Source: Streptosporangium saharense
GTDB lineage: Bacteria > Actinomycetota > Actinomycetes > Streptosporangiales > Streptosporangiaceae
NCBI RefSeq assembly: GCF_014203715.1
Contig: NZ_JACHJP010000002.1
Coordinates: 434,001 to 498,000, forward strand
Length of the DNA: 64,000 bases
Direction: 5' to 3'
Part shown: piece after piece, positions 7,278 to 17,444 of the stretch
Layout of the letters: each line of letters opens with the position of its first letter
Numbering within the stretch: position 1 is the first letter of the stretch
Program-made: the position numbers and the translations under genes
Notes under the pieces: generated by a model
The model's database searches: none
Seen by the model: the letters and a program-made list of their open reading frames with translations, nothing else
Told to the model about the DNA's origin: nothing

Positions 7278-8273
7278 GTGTTCCGCCGTCTCATCGCCCC
7301 GGCCCTGCTGGCCGGGGCGCTCGCTCCGGCCAGCGGCCTGCTGCAGGTCCCCGCGACGGCCCAGCCGCCCTCGGCCCCGGGCAGCATCGGCGTCAGGCTC
7401 GTCGACGCCCCGAGCGGCAGCCGGGCCGACCCGAGGGCCAGGCGCTATGTCGTCGACCACCTCAGACCGGGCACCGTCATCCACCGCAGGATCGAGGTGT
7501 CCAACACCACCGGCGCCGCCATGCCGGTCAGCCTCTACCCGGCCGCCGCGGACGTCGGGCGTGGCGCGTTCACCTTCGCCGCCGGCCGTACCGGAAACGA
7601 GCTGACCGGCTGGACCTCCGTCGTCCCGCGCGCCCTGAGCCTGGCCCCGCACTCCAGGGCGATGGCCACCGTGACCGTGGACGTGCCCGCCGACGCCGCG
7701 GCCGGAGAGCGCTACGCCGTGGTCTGGGCGGAGACGGCCGGGCAGACGCCGGGCACGATCAGGGAGGTCAGCCGGGTCGGCGTGCGGATGTACCTGTCGA
7801 TCGGCAGGGGAGGCGGCCCGCCGACGGACTTCACCGTCGACACGCTGACCGCCCAGCGCGTCGCGGGCGGCGCCCCCACGATCCTGGCCCAGGTCCACAA
7901 CACCGGGGGCCGTGCCCTCGACCTGAGCGGTGACCTGCGCCTGGCCGACGGTCCCGGCGGCATGAGCGCGGGGCCGTTCGACGCCAGGCTCGGCACGACG
8001 CTCGGTCCCGGCCAGACGGAGACCGTCGCCGTCCCCCTCAGCCACCAACTGCCCGACGGTCCGTGGCGGGCCGTCGTGCGGCTCAGGAGCGGTCTGGTAC
8101 GGCGCACCGCCCAGGCGACGATCACCTTCCCGCACGACGTCGGCACGGCGAAGGCGGTTCCGGTCGGGCACACCTCCAGGGAGACGGTCCTCGCCTCGGC
8201 GCTGGCGCTGTCCCTGGTCGGGCTGACCGTCGTGCTGCTCAGACGTGGCAGGCGTACGGCGGGCACCGCGTAA
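7278..8273 (+). CDS. DUF916-like membrane-anchored partner of the WxL-like protein
   Basis: A protein of 331 residues with a signal peptide at about 1-29, an ectodomain of two beta-sandwich parts, and a C-terminal membrane helix (TVLASALALSLVGLTVVLL) followed by basic RRGRR, so it is anchored in the membrane with the body outside. The middle reads GSIGVRLVDAP, HRRIEVSNTTGAAMPVSLYP, then GERYAVVWAE and VSRVGVRMYLSIG, matching the DUF916/WxL-associated pattern in which the ectodomain binds the WxL protein. The second half (ILAQVHNTGGRALDLSGDL) resembles DUF3324. The GTG at 7278 lies 18 bp after the WxL-like stop without a clear ribosome binding site, suggesting coupled translation. Its role is cell-surface display or adhesion; the ligand is unknown. 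Confidence 0.7.
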   Translation: MFRRLIAPALLAGALAPASGLLQVPATAQPPSAPGSIGVRLVDAPSGSRADPRARRYVVDHLRPGTVIHRRIEVSNTTGAAMPVSLYPAAADVGRGAFTFAAGRTGNELTGWTSVVPRALSLAPHSRAMATVTVDVPADAAAGERYAVVWAETAGQTPGTIREVSRVGVRMYLSIGRGGGPPTDFTVDTLTAQRVAGGAPTILAQVHNTGGRALDLSGDLRLADGPGGMSAGPFDARLGTTLGPGQTETVAVPLSHQLPDGPWRAVVRLRSGLVRRTAQATITFPHDVGTAKAVPVGHTSRETVLASALALSLVGLTVVLLRRGRRTAGTA

Positions 8274-8367
8274 GGGATTCACGAAATGGCAGGTCAGGCG
8301 GCACCCCCGCCGCCCGGCCGCCCGAAATGTCGTGGTTACCATGAGGGGGTCGGCGAGGGAGGCCACG

Positions 8368-9384
8368 ATGGACTACGACGTGTTCGACCTGGGGAACGTA
8401 CGGCTGCAGAACGGCACGACACTGCCCGACGCGAAACTGGCCTACAAGACGTACGGCGAACTCGACGCCGACAGGGGCAACGCGATCGTCTACCCCACGT
8501 GGTACTCCGGCCAGCACTACGACAACGAGTGGCTCATCGGCGAGGGCATGGCCCTGGACCCGTCGCGATATTTCATCATCATTCCGAACATGTTCGGAAA
8601 CGGTCTGTCGTCGTCGCCGAGCAACACCCCGGCGCCGCACGACAGGGCGCGCTTCCCCGACGTGACGATGTACGACAACGTCGAGGCGCAGTACCGCCTG
8701 GTCACCGAGGTCTTCGGCATCGAGCGCCTGGAGCTGGTCACCGGCTGGTCGATGGCCGCGGGCCAGACCTACCAGTGGGCGGTCAGCCACCCCGAGATGG
8801 TGCGGCGGATCCTGCCCTTCTGCGGCTCGGCCAGGACCAGCCTGCACAACATCGTCTTCCTGGAAGGCGTCAAGGCCGCGCTCACCGCCGACGCCGCGTG
8901 GAAGCACGGCTGGTACACCAAGGAGCCGTGGACCGGCCTGCGGGCGCTGGCGCGCGTCTACGCGGGCTGGGGCTTCTCCCAGCAGTTCTACCGGGAGAGG
9001 ATCTACGAGCGTGACCCGCTCGACTACGGCTCCCTTGAGGACTTCCTCGTGAGCTTCTGGGAGGGGCTGTTCATCAAGCGTGACGCGAACAACCTGCTCA
9101 CCATGCTGTGGACCTGGCAGAACGCCGACATCGGCAGAACGCCGGGGGTCGGCGGCACCGAGGAGGCGCTCGCCTCGATCAGGATGCCCGCGATCATCAT
9201 GCCCGGCCAGCAGGACCTCTACTTCCCGCCCGAGGACAACGAGTGGGAGGTCGCCCACATGCCCTCCGCCGAGCTGCGGGTGATCCCGGGGGCGTGGGGG
9301 CACTTCGCGGGTGGCGGCCTCAACCCGGTGGACACCGCCTTCATCGACGACGCGCTCAAGGAGCTGCTCGCCCGGGACGCCTGA
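8368..9384 (+). CDS. Alpha/beta hydrolase of the homoserine O-acetyltransferase (MetX) superfamily
   Basis: A protein of 338 residues beginning MDYDVFDLGNVRLQNGTTLPDAKLAYKTYGEL (first 20 residues suffice to place it), the standard opening of this group. The nucleophile elbow is TGWSMAAGQ, with Ser near residue 130 and Ala where MetX has Gly. The acid lies in MPGQQDLYFPPEDN and the His in GAWGHFAGGG near 310, so the triad is complete. Members annotated simply as alpha/beta-fold hydrolases share this layout and are probably esterases or acyltransferases rather than true MetX. The ATG at 8368 has GAGGGAGG just upstream; an in-frame start at 8245 lies inside the previous gene and was rejected. 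Confidence 0.8.
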   Translation: MDYDVFDLGNVRLQNGTTLPDAKLAYKTYGELDADRGNAIVYPTWYSGQHYDNEWLIGEGMALDPSRYFIIIPNMFGNGLSSSPSNTPAPHDRARFPDVTMYDNVEAQYRLVTEVFGIERLELVTGWSMAAGQTYQWAVSHPEMVRRILPFCGSARTSLHNIVFLEGVKAALTADAAWKHGWYTKEPWTGLRALARVYAGWGFSQQFYRERIYERDPLDYGSLEDFLVSFWEGLFIKRDANNLLTMLWTWQNADIGRTPGVGGTEEALASIRMPAIIMPGQQDLYFPPEDNEWEVAHMPSAELRVIPGAWGHFAGGGLNPVDTAFIDDALKELLARDA

Positions 9385-9449
9385 GCCGCCCGCCCGCCGT
9401 ACGAGGACGCACGTGGGGCCGAGCGGCGGTAGCGTGTGGCGCGCCGCCT

Positions 9450-9474
9450 CCGCCGTCTGAGGACCGGACGGCGG
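9450..9474 (+). terminator. Hairpin after the alpha/beta hydrolase gene
   Basis: CCGCCGTC at 9450-9457 pairs with GACGGCGG at 9467-9474 across a 9-base loop, 66 bp past the hydrolase stop and 30 bp before the SARP start. There is no T-run, which is normal for actinomycete terminators. It could instead fold in the SARP leader. Confidence 0.4.
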
Positions 9475-9504
9475 GCTCATCGGTTCCGCGTCACAGGTGA
9501 TGGT

Positions 9505-12348
9505 GTGAGATTTCGTGTGCTTGGCCCGCTGACCGTGCTCTCCGAGGGCCGGGAGGTGCCGGTCGGCGGCAACAAGCTGCGTGTCGTGCTGGCCGGTCTG
9601 CTGCTGCGTCCCGGCGAGACGGTCCCGGTCTCCCGGCTGGTCTCCTGGCTGTGGGAGGAGGAGACGGACGACCCCGCCAGGGCGCGGGCGACCGTGCACA
9701 GCTACGTCAACCGGCTGCGGCGGCAACTCGGGGCGAGCGAGGTCATCCGTACGCTCCCCGACGGTTACCGGGCCGAGGTGGACGCCGGGTCGCTCGACCT
9801 GCTGCGGCTGCGCGCCCTGGCGGAGACGGGACGGCGGGCCGCCGCCACGGGCGACCTGGAGGCCGCCTCGCGGGCGCTGTCGGAGGCGGCGGAGCTGTGG
9901 CGGGGCCCTGCGCTGTCCAACGTGGACTCGGCCGTGCTCCACGACCAGGAGGTCGGGCCGCTCACCGAGGAGTGGCTGCGCCTGCAGGAGGAGCGCCTGG
10001 AGATCGGGCTGCGCACCGGACGGCACGCCGAGCTGGTCACCACGCTGCGCGAGCTGACCCGCGCCCACCCGTTGCGGGAGCCGTTCTGGGAGCTGCTGAT
10101 GCTCGCGCTGCACCGTGGCGGGCGGCACGCGGAGGCGATCCAGGCCTACCACTCGCTGCGTGAGCTGCTGGCCGAGGAGCTCGGCGTCGATCCCGCCCCC
10201 TCGCTGCGTGCCGCCTACCAGGCGATCCTGACCGGCGAACCGCTCACCCCGCCGCCGAGGGCGCCCGTCGTCGCGCCGCGCGAGGAGGTTCCCGTCCCCC
10301 GGCAGCTACGGCCGGACACGCCGGGCTTCGCCGGTCGCAGGACCGAGCTGGCCGCGCTCGACCTGGTGCTCGGGGAGGACACACCCGCCTCCGGGCCGAG
10401 GATCGTCTCGCTGCAGGGCACCGCGGGGTCGGGCAAGACGGCCCTGGCCGTCCACTGGGCGCACCGGATCGCCGACCGCTTCCCCGACGGGCAGCTCTAT
10501 CTCGACCTGCACGGCTACGGTGCCGAGCCGCCCGTCGATCCGGCCAAGGCGCTGGAGACGCTGCTGCGGGCCCTCGGCACCCCGGCGGGCAGGATCCCCA
10601 CCGGTGTCGAGGAGCGCTCCGCCCTGTTCAGGACGCTGCTGAGCGGCAGGCGGACGCTCCTGATGCTCGACAACGCGGGCAGCAGCGACCAGGTCCGCCC
10701 GCTGATCCCCGGTTCCGGCGGCGTGGTCGTGGTCACCAGCCGCAACCAGCTACGCGGCCTCGTCGTCGAGTACGGCGCGCGGCGCGTCGTCCTCGACCAG
10801 ATGTCCGGGCAGGAGGCGACGGAGCTGCTGGCCGGGGTGCTCGGCCACGACCGGGTCGCCGCCGCCCCCGAGGCGGTCACGGAGGCCGTCGAGCGCTGCG
10901 CCCGCCTTCCGCTGGCGCTGCGCATCTTCGCCGAGCGGGCGGCGCGCTTCCCCGCCGTACCGCTCGGCAGGCTCGTGGCGGACCTGCGGGACGAGGCGAC
11001 CCGGCTCTCGGCGCTGAACGCCGGGGACGGCGGCCACACCGACCTGCGCACGGTCTTCTCCTGGACGTACGGCGCGCTCGACGGGGACGCGGCACGGCTG
11101 TTCCGGCTGCTCGGCCTGCATCCCGGGCCGGAGGTGAGCGCCGGGGCGGCGGCCGCGCTGCTGGGCGAGAACCTCGCGGAGGTCACCCGGCTGCTCGACC
11201 GGCTCACCGCCGACCACCTGCTCAGGTCCCGCTTCCCGGGGAGGTACGACTTCCACGACCTGCTGCGCGAGTACGCGGCGGAACGGGCCAGGGAGGGTGA
11301 GGACGGGCGGGAGCGGGCGGCGGCGCTCGGCCGGGTGCTCGACTGGTACCTGCACGCGGCCCACGCCGCCGCCGAACACCTGCCGCCCGCCGTACAGGCT
11401 CCCGAGCGTGGGCCCGTGCCGGTTGAGCTGAGCCTGCCGAGGTTCGGCGGCCCCGAGGAGGCGGTCGGCTGGTACGAGGAGGAACTGCCCAACCTGATGG
11501 CGGCGGCGCGGCACGCGGCCTCACTGGAACGGCACGACGCCGCCTGGCGGATTCCCCGGCTGCTGGGCTCCTTCCTCGACCTGCACGTGCCGGGAGAGGC
11601 GTGGGCCTCCGTCTACCGCGTCGCGGCCGAGGCGAGCAGGCGGGCGGGCGAGCCGTACGAGGAGGGATGCGCGCTCAACCACCTGGCGTGGGTCAGCGCG
11701 CTGCTGGGCAGGCCGAAGGAGGCCGTGGCGCACTACGAGGAGGCGCTGGCGCTCGCCCGGCGGATCGGGGACCCGGGGCTTGAGGGGGACGTGCTGGTCA
11801 ACCTGGGGGCCACCTGCTTCAGGCTCGGCAGGTTCGCCGACTCTGCGGAGTGCTACGGCCGGGCGCTGGAGATCGCCAGACGGAGTGGCGACCGGCGTCT
11901 TGAGGCGGAGGCGCTCAACGACCTGGCCCGCAACGACAACGAGCTGGGCCGCCACCACGAGGCGCTGGCCGGGGCGGCCGCGGCGCTGGAGACCTACGGC
12001 GAGCTTGGCGACCGTTACCGCGAGGGTGAGGCGCTGCGCGTGCTGGGCACCGCCAACGCCGGGCTGGGCCGTCACGACGAGGCGACAGCCCTGCTGTCGC
12101 GGGCGCTGGGAGTGATGCGGGAGTTCGACGACCGCCTTGACGAGGCCGAGATCCTGGAGCTGCTCGGCGAGGTCATGCGCGACTCCGGCGACCACGAGGC
12201 GGCCCGGGCGCGCTGGCGGGAGGCCGCGGAGATCTTCGCCGAGCTCGACGACGACCGGGCGGCCGCCGTACGGCTGCGCCTGGCCGCGACCAGAAGCCGG
12301 GGAGGGGCGCACACCCCCGTCCACCCCTCCCCGGCTCGTATCAGGTGA
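9505..12348 (+). CDS. AfsR-like SARP regulator with NB-ARC ATPase and TPR domains
   Basis: A large activator of 947 residues. Residues 1-90 form the OmpR-like winged helix (VRFRVLGPLTV, GGNKLRVVLAGLLL, VHSYVNRLRRQL); about 95-250 are the bacterial transcriptional activation domain (YQAILTGEPL marks its end). About 280-560 are an NB-ARC ATPase with Walker A GTAGSGKTA near residue 313, Walker B LLMLDNA and GLPLAL-like RLPLALRIF. The C-terminal third has at least five TPR units (for example EAVAHYEEALALARRIGD). The GTG at 9505 opens the DNA-binding domain and has AGGTGA nearby; the ATG at 9436 would add 23 unrelated residues. By analogy with AfsR it binds direct heptamers at 11-bp spacing; exactly such repeats precede the small gene that converges on its 3' end. 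Confidence 0.92.
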   Translation: MRFRVLGPLTVLSEGREVPVGGNKLRVVLAGLLLRPGETVPVSRLVSWLWEEETDDPARARATVHSYVNRLRRQLGASEVIRTLPDGYRAEVDAGSLDLLRLRALAETGRRAAATGDLEAASRALSEAAELWRGPALSNVDSAVLHDQEVGPLTEEWLRLQEERLEIGLRTGRHAELVTTLRELTRAHPLREPFWELLMLALHRGGRHAEAIQAYHSLRELLAEELGVDPAPSLRAAYQAILTGEPLTPPPRAPVVAPREEVPVPRQLRPDTPGFAGRRTELAALDLVLGEDTPASGPRIVSLQGTAGSGKTALAVHWAHRIADRFPDGQLYLDLHGYGAEPPVDPAKALETLLRALGTPAGRIPTGVEERSALFRTLLSGRRTLLMLDNAGSSDQVRPLIPGSGGVVVVTSRNQLRGLVVEYGARRVVLDQMSGQEATELLAGVLGHDRVAAAPEAVTEAVERCARLPLALRIFAERAARFPAVPLGRLVADLRDEATRLSALNAGDGGHTDLRTVFSWTYGALDGDAARLFRLLGLHPGPEVSAGAAAALLGENLAEVTRLLDRLTADHLLRSRFPGRYDFHDLLREYAAERAREGEDGRERAAALGRVLDWYLHAAHAAAEHLPPAVQAPERGPVPVELSLPRFGGPEEAVGWYEEELPNLMAAARHAASLERHDAAWRIPRLLGSFLDLHVPGEAWASVYRVAAEASRRAGEPYEEGCALNHLAWVSALLGRPKEAVAHYEEALALARRIGDPGLEGDVLVNLGATCFRLGRFADSAECYGRALEIARRSGDRRLEAEALNDLARNDNELGRHHEALAGAAAALETYGELGDRYREGEALRVLGTANAGLGRHDEATALLSRALGVMREFDDRLDEAEILELLGEVMRDSGDHEAARARWREAAEIFAELDDDRAAAVRLRLAATRSRGGAHTPVHPSPARIR
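12296..12335. terminator. Strong bidirectional hairpin between the SARP gene and the 28-codon gene
   Basis: GCCGGGGAGGGG at 12296-12307 and CCCCTCCCCGGC at 12324-12335 form a perfect 12-bp GC stem with a 16-base loop. It lies inside the last codons of the SARP gene (stop 12348) and starts 6 bases beyond the stop of the minus-strand peptide gene, so it is ideally placed to end that transcript. Confidence 0.7.
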
Positions 12349-12427
12349 TGCGGACGCCGTCACGGGTGATGCGGACTCCGTCGTCCCCCTGCTCGACAGC
12401 GCTGACGGCGTACATGATCTTCTCCAT
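12341..12427 (-). CDS. 28-residue peptide with a tandem DGVRIT repeat, predicted SARP target
   Basis: This short reading frame starts MEKIMYAVSAVEQGD and ends with DGVRIT-R-DGVRIT directly before TGA. The ATG at 12425-12427 is preceded by GAGGACGA. Four things argue that it is a real gene: a ribosome binding site, a terminator hairpin 6 bases past its stop, a -10-like TAGATT about 38 bp upstream, and three heptamers at 11-bp spacing in front of that -10. It overlaps the convergent SARP gene by 8 bp. In Streptomyces, AfsR activates afsS, which also encodes a very small repetitive protein; this may be a functional counterpart, a peptide signal or a RiPP precursor. There is no maturation enzyme, Cys, or leader-type GG beside it. 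I do not recognise the family. Confidence 0.65.
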   Translation of the reverse strand: MEKIMYAVSAVEQGDDGVRITRDGVRIT

Positions 12428-12464
12428 TCGTCCTCGTCTTTCTGTTCGTGGTGAGGCGAGAACG

Positions 12465-12506
12465 AATCTAGGAACCCCCTCTGGCAGATCCCTCACAAAA
12501 TCCTCA
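12465..12506 (-). promoter_or_regulatory. Predicted SARP box and -10 element of the 28-codon gene
   Basis: On the minus strand the order is TGAGGAT (12506-12500), TGAGGGA (12495-12489), CCAGAGG (12484-12478), each starting exactly 11 bp after the last, then 7 bases, then TAGATT (12470-12465) as -10. SARP proteins such as AfsR, ActII-ORF4 and DnrI bind direct heptamers with 4-bp gaps, the last about 8 bp before the -10; this arrangement fits that rule closely. The third heptamer is the weakest. Confidence 0.6.
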
Positions 12507-12662
12507 TAGCCCCCGGACCGGCCGAGGGACCGTCGCTTGCTGATCTTCTCCCCGCTTTTCCCTGTAGATCGCAAACAGTGCCCAACCAGCGAGTCTTCCA
12601 CCCAGAAACGATCATGCGCTCACACAGGATGAGGAGGACCCATTCAGAAAAAGGAATCGATC

Positions 12663-14099
<1,437 letters not shown>

Positions 14100-14114
14100 G
14101 CCACGAGGATCCAC

Positions 14115-14150
14115 GGGCCCCGGCTGACGGTCTCCCGTCGGCCGGGGCCC
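14115..14150 (+). terminator. Rho-independent-type hairpin after the choice-of-anchor A gene
   Basis: GGGCCCCGGCTGACGG (14115-14130), loop TCTC, CCGTCGGCCGGGGCCC (14135-14150): a 16-bp stem with a single T-G wobble, beginning 15 bp after the stop at 14099. No T-run. Confidence 0.8.
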
Positions 14151-14258
14151 ACGGCGTCACACCGCCATGAACAACCATCGAAGAAGCCCGTCAACCCCAT
14201 ACCGTTGCGGGAAGATCATCCGGGACCATCCGCTCCCGGCAACGGACAGGCGTGAACC

Positions 14259-14990
14259 ATGCGTACCGTCGCCCGCTGTCTCCTGGTCGTGCTCACCGCC
14301 CTCGTGTCCATGGGACCGGCGCACGCGGACACCACCACCTTCTCCGGCGTTTCCGGGAAGCACCAGCCAACCCTGCGCTTCGGCACCTTCAGGCAGGAGG
14401 TCCGCGAGGTGAAGAGGCGCCTGCGGGAGCTGAAGTTCACCCCCGGTCCTCCCGGCCCCGAGTACGACTCGGCCCTGCGCATGGCCGTGTGGGCCTTCCA
14501 GAAGGCCAACGGGCTGCCCGCCCTCGACCGGGTGGACGCGGCGACCTGGCGGGCGCTGGCCAGACCGGCGCGGATCCGGCCGCTGGTGCCGTGGGGACAC
14601 TCCTCACGGGTCGAGATCGACCTGACCCGGCAGCTGCTCACGGTGTGGCGGGCGGGCCAGGCCGTACTGGTCAGTCATGTCTCGACCGGGGCGCGGAAGT
14701 CCTACTGCGACCGGGGGCACTGCGGGTTCGCCGACACGCCGCCCGGCGACTTCAGGGTCGGCGAGAAGGTGCGCGGCTGGTCGTCAGGCCCCCTGGGGGC
14801 GATGTACTACCCGGTCTACTTCAACGGCGGCATCGCCGTGCACGGCTCGACGCTCGTGCCACGCCACGCCGCCTCCCACGGGTGTGTGCGCGTGCCGTTG
14901 CACAACGCCATGCCGCTGTTCCGCATGCTCCACCCGGGGGAGGCGGTCCACGTCCGCCGCCCGGTGCTCACTCGGGCCGCACGAGCCTGA
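14259..14990 (+). CDS. Secreted L,D-transpeptidase (YkuD) with peptidoglycan-binding domain
   Basis: Cross-links or anchors peptidoglycan outside the membrane. Residues 1-23 are a signal peptide (MRTVARCLLVVLTALVSMG, cut at AHA-D). About 45-105 form a PG_binding_1 domain (FRQEVREVKRRLRELKF, ALRMAVWAFQKANGLPALD). About 120-235 are the YkuD domain with HGSTLVPRHAASHGCVRVP carrying the catalytic His and Cys (SHGCVR near residue 209). An extra pair of Cys (SYCDRGHCGF) may form a disulfide. The ATG at 14259 opens the signal peptide. Its 3' end overlaps the convergent fdhF-like gene by 23 bp. Confidence 0.9.
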   Translation: MRTVARCLLVVLTALVSMGPAHADTTTFSGVSGKHQPTLRFGTFRQEVREVKRRLRELKFTPGPPGPEYDSALRMAVWAFQKANGLPALDRVDAATWRALARPARIRPLVPWGHSSRVEIDLTRQLLTVWRAGQAVLVSHVSTGARKSYCDRGHCGFADTPPGDFRVGEKVRGWSSGPLGAMYYPVYFNGGIAVHGSTLVPRHAASHGCVRVPLHNAMPLFRMLHPGEAVHVRRPVLTRAARA

Positions 14991-17244
14991 CGACCACGCT
15001 CTTGGAGGTCGGGGTGTTGGAGGTCTCGGCGACGGAGTCGAGCGGCACGAGCACGTTGGTCTCGGGGAAGTAGGCCGCGCAGCACCCCCGCGCGGTCGGG
15101 TAGGCGATGACGCGGAACCGCTCGGCCCTGCGCTCGCCGTCCGGCCACTCGCTGACCAGGTCGACCGTCTCGCCGTCCGCCAGGCCGCGTTCGGCCAGGT
15201 CGTCCGGGTTGACGAAGACGACCCTGCGCCCGTTGCTCACCCCCCGGTAGCGGTCGTCCATGCCGTAGATGGTGGTGTTGTACTGGTCGTGGCTGCGGAC
15301 CGTCTGCAGCAGCAGCCGCCCCTCGGGGACCCGCAGCACCTCAAGCGGGTTGACGGTGAAGGTGGCCAGGCCGGTGGCGGTCGGGAAGCGCCGCTCGTCA
15401 CGGGGCGCGTTGGGCAGCGCGAACCCGCCGGGGGCGCGGACCCTGGCGTTGAAGTCGTCGAAACCGGGCACGACCCGCGCGATGCGGTCCCTGATCGCGT
15501 CGTAGTCGGTCTCGAACTCCTTCCAGGGCACGTACGGGTCGTCCCCGAAGAGCTCGCGGGCCAGGCCGCAGACGATCTCCACCTCGGGCAGCAGGTCGGG
15601 CGAGGCGGGCCTGAGCCTGCCCCGGGAGGCGTGCACCATGCCCATGGAGTCCTCGACCGTGACGAACCGGTCTCGGTCGCGTTCGGTACGGCCAAGCGTC
15701 GGCAGGATCAGCGCGCGCTCGCCGCAGACGGCGTGGGAGCGGTTCAGCTTGGTGGAGACCTGCACGGTCAGCCTGGCGCGGCGCAGCGCGGCCTCGGTCA
15801 CCTCGGTGTCCGGGGTCGCGGCCACGAAGTTGCCGCCCATCGCGAAGAACACCTTCGCCTGGCCCGCGCGCAGCGCCCTGATCGCCTCGACGGTGTCCAG
15901 GCCGTGGTGGCGGGGCGGCTCGAAGCCGAACTCCCCGCCGAGCGCGTCGAGGAAGGCCGCGGAGGGCTTCTCGTAGATGCCCATGGTCCGGTCGCCCTGG
16001 ACGTTGGAGTGGCCCCTGACCGGGCAGACCCCCGCCCCGGGGCGGCCGACGTTGCCGCGCAGCAGCAGGAAGTTGACGACCTCCCTGATGGTGGCGACGG
16101 AGTTCCTGTGCTGGGTGAGGCCCATCGCCCAGCAGACGATCACCGACTTGGCGGCGAGCACGTCACGGGCGGTCTCCTCGACGGCGCCGCGGTCGAGGCC
16201 GGTCGCCTCCTCGACCTCCGCCCAGTCGAGGGCGCGGGTGTCGGCCGCCCACTCCTCGTAGCCGTGGGTGTGCTCCTGGACGAAGGCGTGGTCGACGACC
16301 GTGCCGGGGGCGGCGTCCTCCGCTTCGAGCAGCAGCCTGGACAGCGCCTTGAACAGCGCCAGGTCGCCGTTGAGGCGGATCTGCAGGAACCGGTCGGCCA
16401 GCGGCGTGCCGCGCCCGGCCAGGCCCGAGGGGCGCTGCGGGTTCTTGAAGCGCAGCAGTCCCGCCTCGGGCAGCGGGTTGACCGCGACGATCCTGGCCCC
16501 GTTCCGCTTGGCGCGTTCCAGCGCCGACAGCATGCGCGGGTGGTTGGTTCCGGGGTTCTGGCCGACCACGAAGACGAGGTCGGCGCGGTGCAGGTCCTCA
16601 AGCGAGACCGTGCCCTTGCCGATGCCCAGGGTCTGGGTGAGGGCGGAGCCGCTCGACTCGTGGCACATGTTGGAGCAGTCGGGGAGGTTGTTGGTGCCGA
16701 AGCGACGCACGAGGAGCTGGTAGACGAAGGCCGCCTCGTTCGAGGTGCGCCCCGAGGTGTAGAAGACCGCCTCGTCGGGGTCGTCGAGTGCGCGCAGCTC
16801 CTCGGCGACGACGCCGAGGGCCCGCTCCCAGGTGATCGGCTCGTAGTGGTCGGCGCCCTCGGGCTTGTACATCGGCTCGGTGAGCCGTCCCTGCTGGCCC
16901 AGCCAGTAGTCGGTGTGCCCGGCCAGGTCGCCGATCCGGTGGGCGGCGAAGAAGTCGCGGGTGACCCTGCGGGTCGTGGCCTCCTCGGCGACCGCCTTGG
17001 CGCCGTTCTCGCAGAACTCCGCCGGGCTGCGGTGATCGCCCTCCGGCCAGGCGCAGCCGGGGCAGTCGAAGCCGTCCTTCTGATTGACCCTGGCCAGTGT
17101 CAGGAGCGTACGGCCCGCGCCCATCTGCGCGTAGGACGTCAGCAGCGACCGGGTCACGCCGGGGATGCCCGCCGCCCACTCCTTGGGCGGGCCGACCTCC
17201 AGGCCTTCCTCGGTGACGTCCTTCTTCGGAGCCTTCCTGACCAT
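14968..17244 (-). CDS. FdhF/YdeP-family molybdopterin oxidoreductase
   Basis: A formate-dehydrogenase-like bis-MGD enzyme of 758 residues, the usual size for the YdeP branch. The N-terminal KDGFDCPGCAWPEGDH carries the CxxC typical of this branch instead of a full four-Cys cluster motif. Then come WERALGVVAEEL, SNMCHESSGSAL (the position near the metal in relatives), VGQNPGTNHPRML, GNVGRPGAGVCPVRGHSNVQG and the C-terminal molydop-binding HDQYNTTIYGMDDRYRG. The substrate is unknown; E. coli YdeP relates to acid resistance. The ATG at 17242-17244 has AAGAAGG upstream. It is divergent from the peptide/M16 operon across 200 bp that hold tandem AT-rich repeats. Confidence 0.85.
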   Translation of the reverse strand: MVRKAPKKDVTEEGLEVGPPKEWAAGIPGVTRSLLTSYAQMGAGRTLLTLARVNQKDGFDCPGCAWPEGDHRSPAEFCENGAKAVAEEATTRRVTRDFFAAHRIGDLAGHTDYWLGQQGRLTEPMYKPEGADHYEPITWERALGVVAEELRALDDPDEAVFYTSGRTSNEAAFVYQLLVRRFGTNNLPDCSNMCHESSGSALTQTLGIGKGTVSLEDLHRADLVFVVGQNPGTNHPRMLSALERAKRNGARIVAVNPLPEAGLLRFKNPQRPSGLAGRGTPLADRFLQIRLNGDLALFKALSRLLLEAEDAAPGTVVDHAFVQEHTHGYEEWAADTRALDWAEVEEATGLDRGAVEETARDVLAAKSVIVCWAMGLTQHRNSVATIREVVNFLLLRGNVGRPGAGVCPVRGHSNVQGDRTMGIYEKPSAAFLDALGGEFGFEPPRHHGLDTVEAIRALRAGQAKVFFAMGGNFVAATPDTEVTEAALRRARLTVQVSTKLNRSHAVCGERALILPTLGRTERDRDRFVTVEDSMGMVHASRGRLRPASPDLLPEVEIVCGLARELFGDDPYVPWKEFETDYDAIRDRIARVVPGFDDFNARVRAPGGFALPNAPRDERRFPTATGLATFTVNPLEVLRVPEGRLLLQTVRSHDQYNTTIYGMDDRYRGVSNGRRVVFVNPDDLAERGLADGETVDLVSEWPDGERRAERFRVIAYPTARGCCAAYFPETNVLVPLDSVAETSNTPTSKSVVVRLVRPE

Positions 17245-17331
17245 CGGACCTTCTTTCCTCACACGCCGACCATCTGCGGATGTTACCTCGCCGCCGTGGA
17301 CGGCCCTCATCCTCGCCAGTCTTACACATTT

Positions 17332-17424
17332 CCCATAAATCCCCATAAATGGGACAAATCGGGCGTCGTTTGGGACCCACTTCCGCACCGGGCTCCGACT
17401 GGGAAGACTGGGGGCATCTGCCCC
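17332..17424. promoter_or_regulatory. Tandem AT-rich operator repeats and hairpin between fdhF-like and peptide/M16 genes
   Basis: TCCCATAAAT (17331-17340) and CCCCATAAAT (17341-17350) are 10-bp direct repeats, and the second closes as CCCAT-AA-ATGGG (17342-17353), a perfect short dyad. Further on GGGGCA-TC-TGCCCC (17411-17424) is a tight palindrome just ahead of the ribosome binding site of the 24-codon gene. The repeats are probable sites for the divergent promoters; the regulator is unknown. Confidence 0.4.
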
Positions 17425-17444
17425 GGCGATCACGGAAGGACACC

